Positions 54,735 to 64,000 of a stretch of DNA of 64,000 bases are shown piece after piece. This DNA comes from Ancylobacter mangrovi (GTDB lineage Bacteria > Pseudomonadota > Alphaproteobacteria > Rhizobiales > Xanthobacteraceae), in NCBI RefSeq assembly GCF_024752355.1, contig NZ_JANTHZ010000007.1, positions 227,597-291,596 of the forward strand, read 5' to 3'. Under the pieces are notes generated by a model. That model did not search any database. It saw only the letters and a list, made by a program, of their open reading frames with translations, and had not been told where the DNA came from. The translations under genes and the position numbers were made by a program. Every line of letters starts with the position of its first letter. The first letter of the stretch is position 1.

Positions 54735-55286
54735 TCAGTCGGTCGCTTCGGCGTCGTCGACGCGGCGGCGGGACTGAAGCTGCGACACCTTCAGGCTGCG
54801 GCGCGCGGCCACGAGGCGCGGGCTGTCCTGGTTCTTCAGCGCGTCGAAGGTGGCGCGCACCATGTTGTACGGGTTGGACGAGCCGAACGACTTCGCCACC
54901 ACGTCCTGCATGCCGAGCGTCTCGAAGACGGCGCGCATCGGGCCGCCCGCGATGATGCCCGTACCGGCCGGAGCCGCGCGCAGGATCACCTTGCCGGCGC
55001 CGTGATGGCCATGCACGTCATGGTGCAGGGTCCGGCCCTCGCGCAACGGCACGCGGATCAGCGCGCGCTTGGCGGCTTCCGTCGCCTTGCGGATCGCCTC
55101 CGGCACCTCACGGGCCTTGCCGTGGCCGAAGCCGACGCGGCCCTTCTGGTCGCCGACAACCACCAGGGCGGCGAAGCCGAAGCGACGGCCACCCTTCACA
55201 ACCTTCGCGACACGGTTGATGTGGACCAGCTTGTCCACGAACGTGTTGTCGCGATCCTCGCGTTCACGCTCACGTTCACGAGCCAT
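54735..55286 (-). CDS. rpsE: 30S ribosomal protein S5
   Basis: A 183-residue S5 with a charged N-terminal run ([13 protein letters not shown]), the double-stranded RNA-binding region ([20 protein letters not shown]) and the S5 signature [24 protein letters not shown]5 lies at the mRNA entry of the 30S and contributes to decoding accuracy. The start at 55286 follows GAGGATAAG. A longer frame upstream has no ribosome site. It lies 43 bases after rplR. Confidence 0.97.
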   Translation of the reverse strand: MAREREREREDRDNTFVDKLVHINRVAKVVKGGRRFGFAALVVVGDQKGRVGFGHGKAREVPEAIRKATEAAKRALIRVPLREGRTLHHDVHGHHGAGKVILRAAPAGTGIIAGGPMRAVFETLGMQDVVAKSFGSSNPYNMVRATFDALKNQDSPRLVAARRSLKVSQLQSRRRVDDAEATD

Positions 55287-55329
55287 GATCTTATCCTCGT
55301 CGTTCTGCGGGGGGATCCCGCTCGTGATC

Positions 55330-55692
55330 TCAGAAGTTGAGACCGCCCTCGCGGGCGGCATCGGCGAGCGCCTTGACGCGGCCGTGATAGATGAAGGCGC
55401 CGCGGTCGAAGACCACGTCCTTCACACCGGCTGCGACGGCGCGCTCCGCCACGAGCTTGCCGATCGCCTGCGCCGCGGCGACATCCGCGCCGGTCTTCAG
55501 GCTCTCCCGCAGGGTCTTCTCAAGCGACGAGGCGGCGGCGATCGTCACGCCGCGTGCATCGTCGATGACCTGCGCGTAGATGTGCTTCGACGAGCGATGC
55601 ACCGAGAGGCGCGGCCGCCCGTTCGCCGTCGTGCGAAGAGCACGACGGACACGCGCCTTGCGGCGCTCGGTAGCGTCCTTGTACTGGGCCAT
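55330..55692 (-). CDS. rplR: 50S ribosomal protein L18
   Basis: A 120-residue L18 beginning [20 protein letters not shown], with [23 protein letters not shown] and [26 protein letters not shown]18 binds 5S rRNA with L5. It follows rplF by 12 bases in the spc order. Confidence 0.97.
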   Translation of the reverse strand: MAQYKDATERRKARVRRALRTTANGRPRLSVHRSSKHIYAQVIDDARGVTIAAASSLEKTLRESLKTGADVAAAQAIGKLVAERAVAAGVKDVVFDRGAFIYHGRVKALADAAREGGLNF

Positions 55693-55704
55693 GGTTCGAA
55701 TCCG

Positions 55705-56238
55705 TTACTTCTTCTTGCCTTCCTTGCGGAAGATGAACTCGTCGGCGTACTTGACGCCCTTGCCCTTGTAGGGCTCGGGGCCACGGTACTTGCGGATCTC
55801 GGCGGCGACCTGACCGACCTTCTGGCGGTCGATGCCGGACACGATGATCTCCGTCGGCCGCGGCGTGACGATCTGGATCCCTTCCGGGATCGGATAGTTC
55901 ACGTCGTGGCTGAAGCCGAGCGCCAGGTTCAGGGACTTGCCCTGCACCGCGGCGCGATAGCCGACGCCGTTGATCTCGAGCTTCTTCTCGAAGCCCTTCG
56001 TGACACCCTCGACCAGATTGGCGACGAGGGTGCGCGACAGGCCCCACATGGACTTGTGGCGGTTGGTCTCGCCGCGAAGCGAGAACAGGATGGCCCCGTT
56101 CTCCATCTTCACGCCGATCTCGTCGACCACGTTCACTTCCAGGGCGCCCTTGGGGCCCTTCACCTTGACCGTCTGGCCGTCAACCGAAGCGGTGACGCCG
56201 GCGGGAATCTCGATGGGCGCTTTGCCGATCTTGGACAT
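55705..56238 (-). CDS. rplF: 50S ribosomal protein L6
   Basis: A 177-residue L6 with two tandem fold repeats: [22 protein letters not shown] through [20 protein letters not shown], and [25 protein letters not shown] through the L6 signature [15 protein letters not shown]6 sits near the factor-binding centre by the sarcin-ricin loop. It lies 19 bases downstream of rpsH. Confidence 0.97.
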   Translation of the reverse strand: MSKIGKAPIEIPAGVTASVDGQTVKVKGPKGALEVNVVDEIGVKMENGAILFSLRGETNRHKSMWGLSRTLVANLVEGVTKGFEKKLEINGVGYRAAVQGKSLNLALGFSHDVNYPIPEGIQIVTPRPTEIIVSGIDRQKVGQVAAEIRKYRGPEPYKGKGVKYADEFIFRKEGKKK

Positions 56239-56257
56239 TGCTCTCTCTCCCTCCAGG

Positions 56258-56656
56258 TCAGAAGACCGTGAAGAGGACCTCGCCGCCCACGTTCTTCTCG
56301 CGGGCTTCGTGGTCCGCCATCACGCCCTGGGGCGTGGAGACGACAGCGACGCCGAGACCGTTGGCGACGCGCGGAAGGGTCTTGACCGACGAATAGACCC
56401 GCCGGCCAGGCTTGGAAACGCGGGCGATCTCGCGGATCACCGGCTCACCGTCATAGTACTTGAGCTCGATCTCGAACTCGCTGCGGCCGTTGACCGGCTC
56501 CGAGGCGGAATAGCCGCGGATGAAGCCTTCGGCGGTCAGCACTTCGAGCACGCTCGCACGCAGGCGCGAACCGGGGGTGGAGATCTTCTCCTTGCGCCGC
56601 ATCTGCGCATTGCGGATGCGGGTGATCAGATCGCCGATCGGATCAGTCGTGGACAT
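56258..56656 (-). CDS. rpsH: 30S ribosomal protein S8
   Basis: A 132-residue S8 ([22 protein letters not shown]-terminal signature [33 protein letters not shown]). S8 binds 16S helix 21 and in E. coli represses the spc operon by binding near the rplE start; whether that target exists here is not clear from the sequence. It follows rpsN by 12 bases. Confidence 0.97.
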   Translation of the reverse strand: MSTTDPIGDLITRIRNAQMRRKEKISTPGSRLRASVLEVLTAEGFIRGYSASEPVNGRSEFEIELKYYDGEPVIREIARVSKPGRRVYSSVKTLPRVANGLGVAVVSTPQGVMADHEAREKNVGGEVLFTVF

Positions 56657-56668
56657 GGACCGGCCTCC

Positions 56669-56974
56669 TCACCAGCTCGACTTGACGAGGCCGGGCACCT
56701 GGCCCAGCGAACCGAGTTCGCGCAGCGCGATACGGCTCATCTTCAGCTTGCGGTAATAGGCACGCGGGCGCCCGGTGACTTCGCACCGGTTGCGGATGCG
56801 CACCTTCGCCGAATTGCGCGGGAGCTCCGCCAGCTTGAGGACCGCGGCGAAACGCTCCTCGATCGGCAGCTCCTTGTCATTAACCAGGGCCTTGAGACGA
56901 GCCCGCTTGCCGGCATAGTTCTTCACCAGCTTGCGACGATGCTCGTTCTTCTCGACCGCGCTCTTCTTCGCCAT
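56669..56974 (-). CDS. rpsN: 30S ribosomal protein S14 (zinc-free form)
   Basis: A 101-residue S14 ([71 protein letters not shown]). It is the long form without the CxxC zinc ribbon. S14 helps assemble the 30S head. Position between rplE and rpsH is standard. Confidence 0.97.
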   Translation of the reverse strand: MAKKSAVEKNEHRRKLVKNYAGKRARLKALVNDKELPIEERFAAVLKLAELPRNSAKVRIRNRCEVTGRPRAYYRKLKMSRIALRELGSLGQVPGLVKSSW

Positions 56975-57031
56975 ATGCTCTGCTCCTAGTCTCCGCGTTT
57001 GGGGCCTGGCCCCACGGCCGGAAGGGGATGC

Positions 57032-57589
57032 TTACTGACGGAACGGGAAGTTGAAGGCCTTCAGAAGCGCGCGCGCTTCCTCGTCCGTCTTCGCCGTCGT
57101 GCAGACGATGATGTCCATGCCCCACATCTGATCAACCTTGTCGTAGTTGATCTCGGGGAACACGATGTGCTCCTTGATGCCCATGGCGTAGTTGCCGTGG
57201 CCATCGAAGCTCTTGGGGTTCAGCCCACGGAAGTCGCGAACGCGCGGCAGGGCGATGTTCACGAGCCGGTCGACGAACTCGTACATGCGCACCTTGCGCA
57301 GCGTGACCTTGGTCCCGACCGGCTGGTTCTCGCGCAGGCGGAAGTTCGACACCGCCTTGCGGGCGCGGGTGATCACCGGCTTCTGGCCGGAGATCAGCGC
57401 CAGATCCGCCGCGGCAGTCTGCACCTTCTTGGAGTCCGCGGTCGCCTCGCCGACGCCCATGTTGATCACGATCTTCTCGATCGAGGGGACTTCCATGGCG
57501 TTTTTGTAGCCGAACTGCTCGACCATCTGCTGGCGGATGACCTCCTCGTAGTGGGACTTCATCCGCGGGGTGTAGCTCGTCTCAGCCAT
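57032..57589 (-). CDS. rplE: 50S ribosomal protein L5
   Basis: A 185-residue L5 that binds 5S rRNA in the central protuberance. The start at the ATG at 57589 ([23 protein letters not shown]) overlaps the rplX end by 8 bases (ATGGCTGA). The family segments [24 protein letters not shown] [45 protein letters not shown] and [15 protein letters not shown] are present. Confidence 0.97.
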   Translation of the reverse strand: MAETSYTPRMKSHYEEVIRQQMVEQFGYKNAMEVPSIEKIVINMGVGEATADSKKVQTAAADLALISGQKPVITRARKAVSNFRLRENQPVGTKVTLRKVRMYEFVDRLVNIALPRVRDFRGLNPKSFDGHGNYAMGIKEHIVFPEINYDKVDQMWGMDIIVCTTAKTDEEARALLKAFNFPFRQ

Positions 57590-57899
57590 CGATCTTCTCC
57601 CCCGAGCGCTTGGCGACGCGCACCTTGGTGCCGTCCGCCTGCACAAGGAACCCGACGCGGGTCGGCTTGCCGTCCTTCGGATCGGCGTGCGCGATGTTCG
57701 ACAGGTGGATGGGACCCTCCTTGGAGATGATCCCGCCTTCCTGGTTCGCGCTCTGCCGCTGGTGGCGCTTCACCATGTTCACGCCGCGCACCTTGGCGAC
57801 GTTGTCCTTAGGAAGAACCTGGATGACCTCGCCGGTGCGGCCCTTGTCGCGGCCGGCGAGGACGACGACCTTGTCGCCCTTCTTGATCTTGGCGGCCAT
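57582..57899 (-). CDS. rplX: 50S ribosomal protein L24
   Basis: A 105-residue L24 with the KOW motif at its N-terminus ([22 protein letters not shown]), one of the first proteins in 50S assembly. The ATG at 57899 overlaps the rplN stop by one base (TGATG), and its own end overlaps rplE by 8 bases, so all three are translationally coupled. Confidence 0.97.
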   Translation of the reverse strand: MAAKIKKGDKVVVLAGRDKGRTGEVIQVLPKDNVAKVRGVNMVKRHQRQSANQEGGIISKEGPIHLSNIAHADPKDGKPTRVGFLVQADGTKVRVAKRSGEKIDG

Positions 57900-58267
57900 C
57901 ACAGCACCTCCGGCGCCAGCGAAATGATCTTCATGTGGTTCTTCGCGCGCAGCTCGCGCGGAACCGGCCCGAAGATACGCGTGCCGACCGGCTCCTTGTT
58001 GTTGTTGATCAGCACCGCCGCATTGCGGTCGAAGCGGATCACCGAACCGTCGACGCGATGGATGTCCTTGGCGGTGCGCACCACGACCGCCTTCATCACA
58101 TCGCCCTTCTTCACGCGGCCGCGCGGAATCGCTTCCTTCACCGACACCACGATGATGTCGCCGACATGAGCGTACTTGCGCTTCGAACCGCCAAGCACCT
58201 TGATGCACATGACGCGACGCGCACCGGAATTGTCCGCCACGTCGAGATTGGTCTGCATCTGGATCAT
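57899..58267 (-). CDS. rplN: 50S ribosomal protein L14
   Basis: A 122-residue L14 ([80 protein letters not shown]). L14 sits at the 50S-30S interface. It lies 86 bases after rpsQ, the largest gap within this part of the cluster, and overlaps rplX by one base. Confidence 0.97.
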   Translation of the reverse strand: MIQMQTNLDVADNSGARRVMCIKVLGGSKRKYAHVGDIIVVSVKEAIPRGRVKKGDVMKAVVVRTAKDIHRVDGSVIRFDRNAAVLINNNKEPVGTRIFGPVPRELRAKNHMKIISLAPEVL

Positions 58268-58353
58268 GACGCACCTATTTCTCGCAAAAACGGTGCTCGC
58301 CCGAAGAGCGGCGCACCCTCAACCCCGTTTCCGGGAAGCTCCGACGGAAAAGC

Positions 58354-58602
58354 TCAGACCTCGGCCCGCTTCTCACCCTGGACGACGATCCAGTTCTTCA
58401 GCTTGGACAAGGGGCGGTGCTCCTCGATCCATACCGTGTCGCCTTCCTTCCACGTATTTCCCTCGTCATGGGCGTGGTACTTCTTGGAACGGCGAACGGT
58501 CTTCTTCAGCAGCGGATGGGTGAAACGGCGCTCGACACGGACCACGACGGTCTTGTCCTGCTTGTCGCTCACCACGACGCCCTGCAGCAAACGCTTTGGC
58601 AT
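58354..58602 (-). CDS. rpsQ: 30S ribosomal protein S17
   Basis: An 82-residue S17 starting at the ATG at 58602 ([27 protein letters not shown]) with GAGGAGAG upstream; the longer upstream frame is an arginine-rich artefact. S17 is an OB-fold protein that binds 16S helices 7 and 11. It lies 10 bases after rpmC. Confidence 0.97.
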   Translation of the reverse strand: MPKRLLQGVVVSDKQDKTVVVRVERRFTHPLLKKTVRRSKKYHAHDEGNTWKEGDTVWIEEHRPLSKLKNWIVVQGEKRAEV

Positions 58603-58612
58603 CGCCCTCTCC

Positions 58613-58822
58613 TCACTTAGCCTTGGCCGCCGAAGCGGCCTTCTGCGCCTGGATCGTCTTGACCCGCGCGACATCGCGGCGGATCTGACGCACCCGCGCC
58701 GTGTTCTCGAGCTGGCCGGTCGCCTTCTGGAACCGGAGGTTGAACTGCTCCTTCTTGAGCGAAAGAAGCTCGTCGGAGAGTTCGTCGGCCGTCTTGGTCC
58801 GGAAATCGGTTGCCTTGGTCAT
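58613..58822 (-). CDS. rpmC: 50S ribosomal protein L29
   Basis: A 69-residue helical hairpin protein ([38 protein letters not shown], then [15 protein letters not shown]). The ATG at 58822 is preferred since GGAGG lies 5 bases before it; an adjacent ATG and a GTG upstream are alternatives. L29 sits by the exit tunnel near SRP and trigger factor docking. It is in the rplP-rpmC-rpsQ order. Confidence 0.96.
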   Translation of the reverse strand: MTKATDFRTKTADELSDELLSLKKEQFNLRFQKATGQLENTARVRQIRRDVARVKTIQAQKAASAAKAK

Positions 58823-58833
58823 CATTCCCTCCG

Positions 58834-59247
58834 TCACTCGGCGATCCGCTCGACGAAGCGCGTCTTGACCGGCAGCTTCGCGGCAGCGAGGCGCAGCGCC
58901 TCGCGCGCGATGTCCTGGCTGACGCCGTCGATCTCGAACATGATGCGGCCGGGCTTGATCTTGGCGGCCCAGTAGTCCGGGGCGCCCTTACCCTTACCCA
59001 TACGCACTTCGGTCGGCTTGGAGGAAACCGGCACATCCGGGAAGACGCGGATCCACACACGGCCCGCACGCTTCATGTGACGGGTCATCGCGCGACGCGC
59101 GGCTTCGATCTGGCGCGCAGTGATGCGCTCCGGTTCAACGGCCTTCAGCCCGAACTGGCCGAAGTTGAGGTCAGTCCCGCCCTTGGCGACGCCGTGAATG
59201 CGCCCCTTGAACTGCTTGCGGAACTTCGTGCGCTTTGGTTGCAGCAT
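58834..59247 (-). CDS. rplP: 50S ribosomal protein L16
   Basis: A 137-residue L16 ([66 protein letters not shown]). L16 organises the A site and elongation-factor region of the 50S. It lies 30 bases after rpsC and 11 bases before rpmC. Confidence 0.97.
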   Translation of the reverse strand: MLQPKRTKFRKQFKGRIHGVAKGGTDLNFGQFGLKAVEPERITARQIEAARRAMTRHMKRAGRVWIRVFPDVPVSSKPTEVRMGKGKGAPDYWAAKIKPGRIMFEIDGVSQDIAREALRLAAAKLPVKTRFVERIAE

Positions 59248-59277
59248 GTCGCGCCTCTTATTCCTTCTCTACGCCAC

Positions 59278-59985
59278 TCACGCCGCGTCGCGGCGCGAGG
59301 AGCGACCACCCGAGGGCTCACCATCCGCCTGGCGCTTGTCCTGCGCCATCGGATCGTGCTCGAGAATCTCACCCTTGAAGATCCAGACCTTGACACCGCA
59401 GGTGCCGTAGGTCGTGAAGGCCGTGGCCGTACCGTAATCCACGTCCGCGCGCAAGGTGTGAAGCGGCACGCGCCCTTCACGATACCATTCCAGACGCGCA
59501 ATCTCCGCGCCGCCGAGACGGCCCGCGCAGTTGATACGAATGCCTTCCGCGCCGAGACGCATCGCCGACTGGACGGCGCGCTTCATGGCGCGGCGGAACG
59601 CCACACGGCGCTCGAGCTGCTGGGCGATCGATTCGGCGACGAGCCGCGCGTCGATCTCCGGCTTGCGGATCTCGACGATGTTGATGAAGACTTCCGAGTC
59701 GGTCATCTCGGAAACCTTCTTGCGCAGCTTGTCGATGTCGGCGCCCTTCTTGCCGATCACCACGCCCGGACGCGCCGAGTGGATGGTGACGCGGCACTTC
59801 TTGTGCGGACGCTCGATCACGATCTTCGACACCGCAGCCTGCTTCAGCAGCTTCTGCAGCATCTCGCGGATCTTGATGTCCTCGTGCAGCAGCTCGCCAT
59901 ATTCGCCCTTGCCGGCGAACCAGCGCGAATCCCAGGTGCGGTTGATGCCGAGCCGCAGCCCGACCGGGTTGACCTTCTGACCCAT
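59278..59985 (-). CDS. rpsC: 30S ribosomal protein S3
   Basis: A 235-residue S3 ([24 protein letters not shown]) with a KH domain whose GxxG loop is GKKG in [19 protein letters not shown], and the C-terminal S3 domain ([31 protein letters not shown]). S3 guards mRNA entry together with S4 and S5. It starts one base inside the rplV stop (TGATG). Confidence 0.97.
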   Translation of the reverse strand: MGQKVNPVGLRLGINRTWDSRWFAGKGEYGELLHEDIKIREMLQKLLKQAAVSKIVIERPHKKCRVTIHSARPGVVIGKKGADIDKLRKKVSEMTDSEVFINIVEIRKPEIDARLVAESIAQQLERRVAFRRAMKRAVQSAMRLGAEGIRINCAGRLGGAEIARLEWYREGRVPLHTLRADVDYGTATAFTTYGTCGVKVWIFKGEILEHDPMAQDKRQADGEPSGGRSSRRDAA

Positions 59986-60365
59986 CAGGCTTTCTCCTCG
60001 ACTTCACGCACCACGATGGTGATGTGCGAGAACGGCTTCTCGATGCGGCTGGCCCGCCCGCGGGCACGCGCCGCGAAGCGCTTCATGACCAGCCCCTTGC
60101 CGACATGAGCCTCGGCGACGATCAGATCGTCGACGTCGAGCTCATGGTTGTTCTCGGCATTCGCGATGGCCGATTCCAGGCACTTCTTCACGTCGCCCGC
60201 GATCCGCTTGCGGGAGAACTGCAGGTCGGCGAGCGCGGTCGCGACCTTCTTCCCCCGGATCAGGCCGGCGACGAGGTTGAGCTTCTGGGGGCTCACGCGC
60301 AGATTGCGTACAACCGCCTTGGCTTCCGTATCCGCGAGCGCGCGCGGACGAGCTGCCTTACCCAT
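59985..60365 (-). CDS. rplV: 50S ribosomal protein L22
   Basis: A 126-residue L22 ([39 protein letters not shown]) with the C-terminal signature [26 protein letters not shown]. Its extended loop lines the exit tunnel. It overlaps rpsC by one base and follows rpsS by 10. Confidence 0.97.
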   Translation of the reverse strand: MGKAARPRALADTEAKAVVRNLRVSPQKLNLVAGLIRGKKVATALADLQFSRKRIAGDVKKCLESAIANAENNHELDVDDLIVAEAHVGKGLVMKRFAARARGRASRIEKPFSHITIVVREVEEKA

Positions 60366-60375
60366 GATGCTGCCT

Positions 60376-60654
60376 CTACTTGCGCTTGGCTTTCTTGTCC
60401 GCAGCGTGCCCGTAATAGGTGCGGGTCGGAGCGAACTCGCCGAACTTGTGGCCCACCATGTCCTCGGTCACCGAGACCGGGACGTGCTTGTTGCCGTTGT
60501 AAACGCCGAAGGTGATCCCGACGAACTGCGGCAGGATCGTGGAGCGGCGGCTCCAGATCTTGACGACGTCGTGACGACCCGAGCTGCGCGCGGCTTCCGC
60601 CTTCTTGAGGAGGTAGCCGTCGACGAACGGACCTTTCCAGACCGATCGAGACAT
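60376..60654 (-). CDS. rpsS: 30S ribosomal protein S19
   Basis: A 92-residue S19 ([30 protein letters not shown] [55 protein letters not shown]). S19 forms a complex with S13 in the 30S head. It lies 17 bases after rplB. Confidence 0.97.
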   Translation of the reverse strand: MSRSVWKGPFVDGYLLKKAEAARSSGRHDVVKIWSRRSTILPQFVGITFGVYNGNKHVPVSVTEDMVGHKFGEFAPTRTYYGHAADKKAKRK

Positions 60655-60671
60655 TGTTCAGTTCCCCTCGC

Positions 60672-61505
60672 TCACTTCTTGCGGGCGTGCCGGCTGGACA
60701 CGATGAACTTGGTGGTCGACTTGTTCTTCCGGGTCCGCTTGCCCTTGGTGGGGAAGCCCCACGGGGTGACCGGATGACGACCGCCCGAGGTACGGCCCTC
60801 GCCGCCACCGTGTGGGTGGTCGACGGGGTTCATGGTGACGCCGCGGTTATGCGGGCGGCGGCCCAGCCAGCGCTTGCGGCCGGCCTTGCCCAGGTTGGTG
60901 TTCATGTGGTCCGGGTTGGACACCGCACCCACCGTGCCGCAGCACTCGCCATGCACCAGGCGCTGCTCGCCCGAGTTCAGCCGCAGGATCACGTAACCCT
61001 GGTCGCGGCCGACGATCTGAGCGTAGGAGCCGGCCGAACGCGCGATCTGCCCGCCCTTGCCGATCTTCAGCTCGATGTTGTGCACGATCGTGCCGACCGG
61101 CAGGTTGCCGAGCGGCGCCGTGTTGCCCGGCTTCACGTCCACGGTCTTGGACGACAGCACGCGGTCGCCAATGGCGAGACGCTGCGGGGCCAGGATGTAG
61201 GACAGCTCGCCGTCGTCATACTTGATGAGCGCGATGAAGGCGGTGCGGTTCGGATCGTACTCGATACGCTCCACCGTCGCGCCGACATCGCGCTTGGTGC
61301 GCTTGAAGTCGACGAGGCGGTACGCCTGCTTGTGCCCGCCGCCGCGGAAGCGGACGGTCACGCGGCCATTGTTGTTGCGGCCGCCGGCTTCCGACTTGCC
61401 CTCGGTCAGCGTCTTGACCGGCTTGCCCTTGTACAGGCCCGAGCGGTCGACGATGACGAGCTGGCGAAGGCCCGGCGTTACCGGCTTGAAGGTTTTGAGC
61501 GCCAT
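60672..61505 (-). CDS. rplB: 50S ribosomal protein L2
   Basis: A 277-residue L2, among the most conserved ribosomal proteins and required for peptidyl transferase activity and subunit association. [24 protein letters not shown] opens it; [18 protein letters not shown] and the C-terminal signature [29 protein letters not shown] are intact. It lies 23 bases after rplW. Confidence 0.98.
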   Translation of the reverse strand: MALKTFKPVTPGLRQLVIVDRSGLYKGKPVKTLTEGKSEAGGRNNNGRVTVRFRGGGHKQAYRLVDFKRTKRDVGATVERIEYDPNRTAFIALIKYDDGELSYILAPQRLAIGDRVLSSKTVDVKPGNTAPLGNLPVGTIVHNIELKIGKGGQIARSAGSYAQIVGRDQGYVILRLNSGEQRLVHGECCGTVGAVSNPDHMNTNLGKAGRKRWLGRRPHNRGVTMNPVDHPHGGGEGRTSGGRHPVTPWGFPTKGKRTRKNKSTTKFIVSSRHARKK

Positions 61506-61528
61506 GTCTCCGATCCCTTATCCCCGGC

Positions 61529-61825
61529 TCACAGACCCGTCGTGATGTCGATGGAATGGCCCTCGGCGAGGGTCACGACCGCCTTCTTCACGTCGTTCTG
61601 CACGCCCTTGCGGCCCTTGAAGAACTTCGTCTTCCCCTTGCGGACCAGCGTGTTGACGCTCTCGACCTTCACGTCGAAGAGCTTCTCGACCGCCTCTTTG
61701 ATCTGCGGCTTGGTAGCCGACAGCGCAACCTTGAAGACGACCTTGTTGTGCTCGGACGCCATCGTGGCCTTCTCGGTGATGACCGGGGACACGATCACGT
61801 CGTAATGGCGCGGATCGAGGCTCAT
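61529..61825 (-). CDS. rplW: 50S ribosomal protein L23
   Basis: A 98-residue L23 ([59 protein letters not shown]). L23 is the docking site for trigger factor and SRP at the exit tunnel. Its ATG overlaps the rplD stop by 4 bases (ATGA). Confidence 0.97.
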   Translation of the reverse strand: MSLDPRHYDVIVSPVITEKATMASEHNKVVFKVALSATKPQIKEAVEKLFDVKVESVNTLVRKGKTKFFKGRKGVQNDVKKAVVTLAEGHSIDITTGL

Positions 61826-62442
61826 TTGAAACGCGCCTCCAGAGCATCGACAGCTGCCTTCGTCAGCACCAGGGTCTGACGACGCAGGATGTCGTAGACG
61901 TTGATGCCCTGCACGGGCAGCACGTCGAGGTGAGTGACATTGCGCGAGGCGAGGCCGAAATTGGCATCCACCTCGGCACCCGAAACCACGAGCGCGTTGG
62001 CAAGGCCGAGACCCGCCAGCCGCTCCTTGAGCAGCTTGGTCTTCGGCTCGCTCAGCACCGCGTCGTCGAGCACGATGATCTGCTGATCCTTCGCCTTCGA
62101 GGACAGCGCGTGCTTCAGCGCCAGGGCGCGCACCTTCTTCGGCAGATCGCTCGCATGGCTGCGGGCCACCGGACCGAACGCCTTGGCGCCGCCGCGGAAC
62201 TGCGGCGCGGAAGCCGCGCCGTGACGGGCGCCGCCGGTGCCCTTCTGCTTGTACATCTTGCGCTTGGTGCGGTTGACGTCCGAGCGCGACAGGGTCTGGT
62301 GGGTACCAGCCTGGCGGCGCGAGAGCTGCCACACGACGCAGCGATGCAGGATGTCCTGGCGCGGCTCGAGACCGAAGATCTCGTCCGACAGGGTGACGGA
62401 ACCGGCTTCGGCTCCGTCGAGAGTTTTGACGGCGAGTTCCAT
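61822..62442 (-). CDS. rplD: 50S ribosomal protein L4
   Basis: A 206-residue L4 ([36 protein letters not shown] [38 protein letters not shown]). The tunnel-wall loop is intact. In E. coli L4 represses the S10 operon; the corresponding leader here has not been recognised with confidence. The ATG at 62442 overlaps the rplC stop by one base; an in-frame GTG adjoins it upstream. Confidence 0.97.
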   Translation of the reverse strand: MELAVKTLDGAEAGSVTLSDEIFGLEPRQDILHRCVVWQLSRRQAGTHQTLSRSDVNRTKRKMYKQKGTGGARHGAASAPQFRGGAKAFGPVARSHASDLPKKVRALALKHALSSKAKDQQIIVLDDAVLSEPKTKLLKERLAGLGLANALVVSGAEVDANFGLASRNVTHLDVLPVQGINVYDILRRQTLVLTKAAVDALEARFK

Positions 62443-63188
62443 CACACGTTCTCCTCGGCCGCGGCCTCGACCACCGGCGCTTCGGCCGGGGCCTCATCGG
62501 CCGCCTGCTCGCCCGGCAGCCGGAACTTGCCCGGCTTCGGCGCCTCGGCCGGCAGCTTCTTCTTCACCGCGTCGGCGATCAGGATCCAGCCACCCTTGTT
62601 GCCCGGAACCGCGCCCTCGACCGCGATCAGACCGCGCTCGACATCGGTCAGCACGACCTTGAGGTTCTGCGTGGTGACGGTCTCGGCGCCGAGGTGACCC
62701 GGCATCTTCTTGTTCTTGAAGGTCTTGCCGGGGTCCTGACGACCGCCGGTCGAACCGATCGAACGGTGCGAGATCGACACGCCGTGGGTGGCACGAAGAC
62801 CGCCGAAGTTATGGCGCTTCATGCCGCCGGCGAAGCCCTTACCGATCGAGGTGCCGGTCACGTCGACGAACTGGCCCACCACGAAGTGGTCCGCCGTCAG
62901 CTCGGCCCCGACCGGGATCAGCCCTTCCTCCTCGACGCGGAACTCCGCGAGCTTGCGCTTGGGCTCGACCTTCGCCACCGCGAAGTGCCCGCGCATGGCG
63001 CGCGTCGTGTTCTGCGGCTTGGCCTGGCCGACGCCAAGCTGAACCGCGACATATCCGTTCTTGTCGAGCGTCCGGTGGGCGACCACCTGGCAATTATCGA
63101 CTTTCAGCACAGTGACCGGAATATGCTCGCCTGCATCGGTAAAGATGCGGGTCATTCCGACCTTCTGGGCGATGACGCCTGACCGCAT
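62442..63188 (-). CDS. rplC: 50S ribosomal protein L3
   Basis: A 248-residue L3 starting at the ATG at 63188 ([28 protein letters not shown]) with GCGAGGGGAC upstream. The signature [15 protein letters not shown] followed by [27 protein letters not shown] is intact. The final 35 residues are an Ala/Glu/Pro-rich tail ([20 protein letters not shown]), an alphaproteobacterial extension. L3 nucleates 50S assembly near the peptidyl transferase centre. Confidence 0.97.
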   Translation of the reverse strand: MRSGVIAQKVGMTRIFTDAGEHIPVTVLKVDNCQVVAHRTLDKNGYVAVQLGVGQAKPQNTTRAMRGHFAVAKVEPKRKLAEFRVEEEGLIPVGAELTADHFVVGQFVDVTGTSIGKGFAGGMKRHNFGGLRATHGVSISHRSIGSTGGRQDPGKTFKNKKMPGHLGAETVTTQNLKVVLTDVERGLIAVEGAVPGNKGGWILIADAVKKKLPAEAPKPGKFRLPGEQAADEAPAEAPVVEAAAEENV

Positions 63189-63210
63189 GGCCGTGTCCCC
63201 TCGCCTTCTC

Positions 63211-63519
63211 TCAGAGCTTGATCTCGACGTCGACACCCGCGGCGAGGTCGAGCTTCATCAGCGCGTCCACCGTCTGGGGGGTCGGGTCGACTATGTCCAG
63301 CAGACGCTTGTGCGTCCGCATCTCGAACTGCTCGCGGGACTTCTTGTCCACGTGCGGTCCGCGATTGACCGTGAATTTCTCAATCCGCGTCGGCAGCGGA
63401 ATGGGACCGCGAACCTGGGCGCCCGTACGCTTCGCCGTCGAGACGATCTCGCGGGTGGAAGCGTCCAGGATACGATGATCGAACGCCTTGAGGCGGATCC
63501 GAATGTTCTGGCCGTTCAT
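63211..63519 (-). CDS. rpsJ: 30S ribosomal protein S10 (NusE)
   Basis: A 102-residue S10 starting at the ATG at 63519 ([65 protein letters not shown]). Besides its place in the 30S head, S10 acts as NusE in antitermination. It is the first gene of the S10 operon; the 113 bases to tuf contain the tuf terminator and a leader hairpin. Confidence 0.97.
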   Translation of the reverse strand: MNGQNIRIRLKAFDHRILDASTREIVSTAKRTGAQVRGPIPLPTRIEKFTVNRGPHVDKKSREQFEMRTHKRLLDIVDPTPQTVDALMKLDLAAGVDVEIKL

Positions 63520-63552
63520 TGACTTCAAGGCTCCCAGAGGGTTCGCCAAACT

Positions 63553-63584
63553 GGAACCCGCCCCGGCGGTCCGGGATCGGTTCC
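63553..63584 (-). promoter_or_regulatory. Hairpin between tuf terminator and rpsJ (S10 leader candidate)
   Basis: GGAACC (63553-63558) and GGTTCC (63579-63584) enclose a second helix CCCGG / CCGGG (63562-63566 and 63571-63575). It sits about 34 bases upstream of the rpsJ ATG on the minus strand and could be the site of S10-operon feedback or processing. No T-run follows. The role is inferred from position only. Confidence 0.4.
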
Positions 63585-63587
63585 ACG

Positions 63588-63617
63588 AAAAAGGGGCGCA
63601 GGACTACCCGGCGCCCC
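63588..63617 (-). terminator. Intrinsic terminator of tuf
   Basis: On the minus strand GGGGCGC pairs with GCGCCCC (11-base loop) and runs into TTTTT, starting about 15 bases after the tuf stop codon. It separates tuf from rpsJ, so the S10 operon needs read-through or its own promoter. Confidence 0.85.
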
Positions 63618-63632
63618 CCGGGATTGAATCGA

Positions 63633-64000
<368 letters not shown>

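Overview
The window is a continuous stretch of high-GC (roughly two-thirds G+C by eye) bacterial chromosome packed with housekeeping genes. Several features point to an alphaproteobacterium of the order Hyphomicrobiales (Rhizobiales): a DivK-type regulator, an EipB/DUF1849 envelope protein, DUF1489, DUF3572 and DUF3253 proteins, a short-LID adenylate kinase, a SPOR-tailed D,D-carboxypeptidase, ClpS-ClpA beside a phasin gene, and the DegQ-RarA-CrcB-RluC gene order. A Xanthobacteraceae-like genome (Ancylobacter/Starkeya/Xanthobacter type) is my best guess, but that is inference.

Layout. 1-7 kb: a cut-off UPF0173 hydrolase, ruvX, an AEC permease, a small exported protein, and the plus-strand run pyrB-pyrC-plsY-dprA. 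7-17 kb: topA, an EmrB/QacA-type exporter on the minus strand, rnr, DUF983, a NUDIX hydrolase, a second MFS transporter and rpmG with a textbook terminator. 17-24.6 kb: divK, DUF3572, dinB convergent with eipB, then ridA-ugpQ-acetyltransferase-HIT, and azlC-azlD on the minus strand. 24.8-30.5 kb: clpS-clpA, a phasin gene with a well-formed promoter carrying a TGCA-rich dyad, and a SPOR-domain D,D-carboxypeptidase. 30.5-41 kb: a von Willebrand A/J-protein gene pair, panC, small membrane proteins, DUF1489, a GST, DUF599-DUF3253, ydcF, a GGDEF-EAL protein, mgtE, acyP and lipB. 42-49 kb: tRNA-Leu(GAG), a polysaccharide deacetylase, an exopolysaccharide priming transferase behind a perfect 22-bp palindrome, and the minus-strand run degQ-rarA-crcB-rluC. 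49.3-64 kb: the complete S10-spc-alpha ribosomal cluster on the minus strand, from tuf (cut by the right edge) through rpsJ, secY and adk to rpoA and rplQ.

How it works together. Most of the window is core informational machinery (translation, Sec secretion, RNA polymerase alpha, topoisomerase I, RNase R, translesion polymerase, RarA), proteostasis (ClpAS, DegQ, J-protein), pyrimidine, pantothenate and lipoate metabolism, and envelope biology. I saw no phage, transposon, integron, CRISPR array, toxin-antitoxin pair or defence island, and nothing I would call a new biological system. The more interesting items are modest: a PyrC that has lost several metal ligands, a likely PhaR-type operator on the phasin promoter, the palindrome upstream of the exopolysaccharide gene, a hairpin in the rpsM leader, a VWA/J-protein pair, and two short membrane-protein genes. 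GC-rich sequence also creates many long antisense reading frames, which I treated as shadows.
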